In this document: one piece after another, positions 62,610 to 64,000 of the stretch
Layout of the letters: every line of letters starts with the position of its first letter
How positions within the stretch are numbered: the stretch's first letter is position 1
Source of the DNA: Ctena decussata
Lineage: Eukaryota; Mollusca; Bivalvia; Lucinida; Lucinidae
Length of the DNA: 64,000 bases
Direction: 5' to 3'
Assembly: GCA_963989385.1 (NCBI GenBank)
Contig: OZ022499.1
Location: forward strand, 76,136,203 to 76,200,202
Program-made: the position numbers and the translations under genes
The notes under the pieces: generated by a model
What the model saw: only the letters and a program-made list of their open reading frames with translations
Databases searched by the model: none
What the model was told of the DNA's origin: nothing

Positions 62610-62930
62610 TGGTGCTCTAAACCGAAAGCTGTACTGTACATTCGTGGCATAGCTACGTTTGAATTGAAAATTAAACTTAAAGGTAGCATTTCGAAATACT
62701 TACTCTATGCGTAGTAAAAACGTATTGAAACGTAGTCTAAACGTACAAGAACGTAGTTGAAACGTTATAAATACGTGCAAATACGTAGCCTTACGTGAAG
62801 GTCCTACTTCTACGCATTAGATACGCTTTTCCCACGTCTTAGTACGTTTTGTGACGTTTATTCTGCGTTTTCCGATACCTACTCAAACCTCACCTTGACT
62901 AGGCAGTTATACCGGACACTACCTAATAGA
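62610..62930. mobile_element. ACGT-phased element (copy Z)
   Basis: Core TTCGTGGCATAGCTACGTTT GAATTG (about 62641-62666) matches the other two. It is followed by ACGT-type motifs starting at 62709 (GCGT), 62720, 62730, 62741, 62751, 62762, 62773, 62783 and 62793: steps 11, 10, 11, 10, 11, 11, 10, 10. Outer ends are diverged. Confidence 0.62.
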
Positions 62931-63069
62931 GAAGTTTCCCCTAAGATACCTACTACATAAACATAAGACATAAACATTACGAGATACGTAAAGCCAATAC
63001 TACAGTAACTGCTCATAAACTACAATATAAATGTAAACACACAAACTGAACAATATTCAATTTTTTACC

Positions 63070-63260
63070 TCCTCTAGGCCGAAGGCTCCATGGGAGCTTA
63101 TAGAATAGACAGCCTCAATCGGCCGTCCGTCGTCCGTCAACACTTCAAACGGTTTCTTCTCCAAAACTGCTAGGCCGATCTGCACCAAGTTTTATAGAAA
63201 GCATTCGTGGGCCGGGGAATGAAAAATAGCTAAAACGGTCACTCATTTTTAATCGGATGT
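63070..63260 (+). repeat. Dispersed CCGTCCGTC-type repeat fragment
   Basis: CTCCATGGGAGCTTATAGAA, GGCCGTCCGTCGTCCGTCAA CAC and CTGCTAGGCCGATCTGCACC AAGTTT look like one of the microsatellite-bearing mollusc repeats, without tandem monomers here. Family unknown. Confidence 0.4.
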
Positions 63261-64000
63261 TTTTCATACTTGTAGGAAACAATGACAGGCAAGAAGTCCC
63301 GGATGATTTGGAATATCGGACAAGTTCGAAATTCCGCCACATCCATATACATTTGTATATTCCACCGCGAAGTTAGTTGCCCTTGTATATAGAGACTTTA
63401 GAATCATGCCCATATATGGTAAAAATATTAAAACGACTTCTACTGCAGAACCATTAAACCCATTTTGCTCATATTTTGCAGGAAAAATATGGGGCACCTT
63501 CCTATATAAAACAGGTAAAATCATTTCTGTCGGATCGTAAACAGATCGTTAGTTGGTGGGGTAAATTTCAGAAAATGACGTAAAATTTCTGATACATGGA
63601 CTCTTATAGCGAAGAAGCTAGTTTTTCATAAGGTTATTGAAGACAATGTACTGATGACATATATGAAGTTTTTGTGAGGGTGGACAGAAGTGTTCGTTAA
63701 ATCGTGACGTTGCCATTGACTTAAATGCATTTTTTTGTTTTAGGGCAAAGAATATTGTGAGAAAAGTATAATAGATATTTACATGAAAATTGCACCAATG
63801 TCTAGCTACATTATTTGTTCAATATTATTAAATTTCTTGCTTTCCTGGTATCTGTAGTTTCTAGTTGGCACGCCTTTAACCTCAATTAGGTATTTTCTTG
63901 CGGTAAATTTTGCTAACGTCACCACTGACGTCAATGGACACAGGGTTTTCTAAAAGTTTACGCGATCTTTAAAGAATCACAACTTTGCAACTAAAGATCG
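63261..64000. other. No recognised feature
   Basis: AT-rich DNA to the window end. The reverse-strand open frames at 63145-63342 and 63264-63524 have no motif. Confidence 0.4.

Overview
This window is eukaryotic, AT-rich, intron-scale non-coding DNA with no recognisable host gene. The repeat content points to a mollusc, most likely a marine bivalve: short foldback elements with GAGCCGCGAC ends in high copy, GGGGTCGTATTTATAAA palindromic elements, (TCCG)n/(TACG)n elements built from ~165-bp monomers, tRNA-derived SINEs, and RTE-like LINE fragments. That assignment rests on remembered repeat families and was not searched. Almost every open frame in the window is a shadow of a repeat or chance. 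The only recognisable proteins are broken mobile-element genes: two parts of a non-LTR retrotransposon ORF2 and one Tc1/mariner-type transposase.

Layout. 0-13 kb: two diverged direct copies of one segment (376-720, 2067-2265 and 6157-6313 match 9911-10255, 11316-11493 and 12783-12926 in the same order), each with its own later insertions. Among these are a 530-bp TA-flanked element, two SINE types and a LINE fragment split by a foldback element. 14.1-17.0 kb: a 2.9-kb composite. Its inverted ends are arrays of a ~15-bp CGGCCCC repeat flanked by an 8-bp direct repeat, its interior is a 45-bp minisatellite in 135-bp higher-order units, and a 1-kb TA-flanked element sits inside the minisatellite. 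17.06-17.92 kb: an element with a long central palindrome and ACGT motifs spaced 10-11 bp apart; relatives lie at 53.3 and 62.6 kb.

18-37 kb: most copies of the GAGCCGCGAC foldback family, a 200-N assembly gap (27501-27700) and large palindromic elements. 37-64 kb: that family is absent. The content changes to foldback hairpins, a 60-bp minisatellite of about 22 units (49288-50605), a SINE with a 12-bp target duplication (53812-54082), a 2.2-kb element with inverted ends that encloses a ~167-bp-monomer array (56232-58450), and the transposase pseudogene (61374-61964).

The most unusual signal is the ACGT array. At three loci ACGT or near-ACGT tetramers recur every 10-11 bp over 75-115 bp (mean about 10.3-10.5), close to the helical repeat of B-DNA, beside a conserved ACGTGGCC-type core. 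This is what a cooperative protein-binding array at the end of a transposon would look like. Other notable points are a hairpin core shared by two MITE families with unrelated ends, a paralogous empty site for a transposon insertion, and a dispersed repeat that looks like the source of the 60-bp minisatellite.
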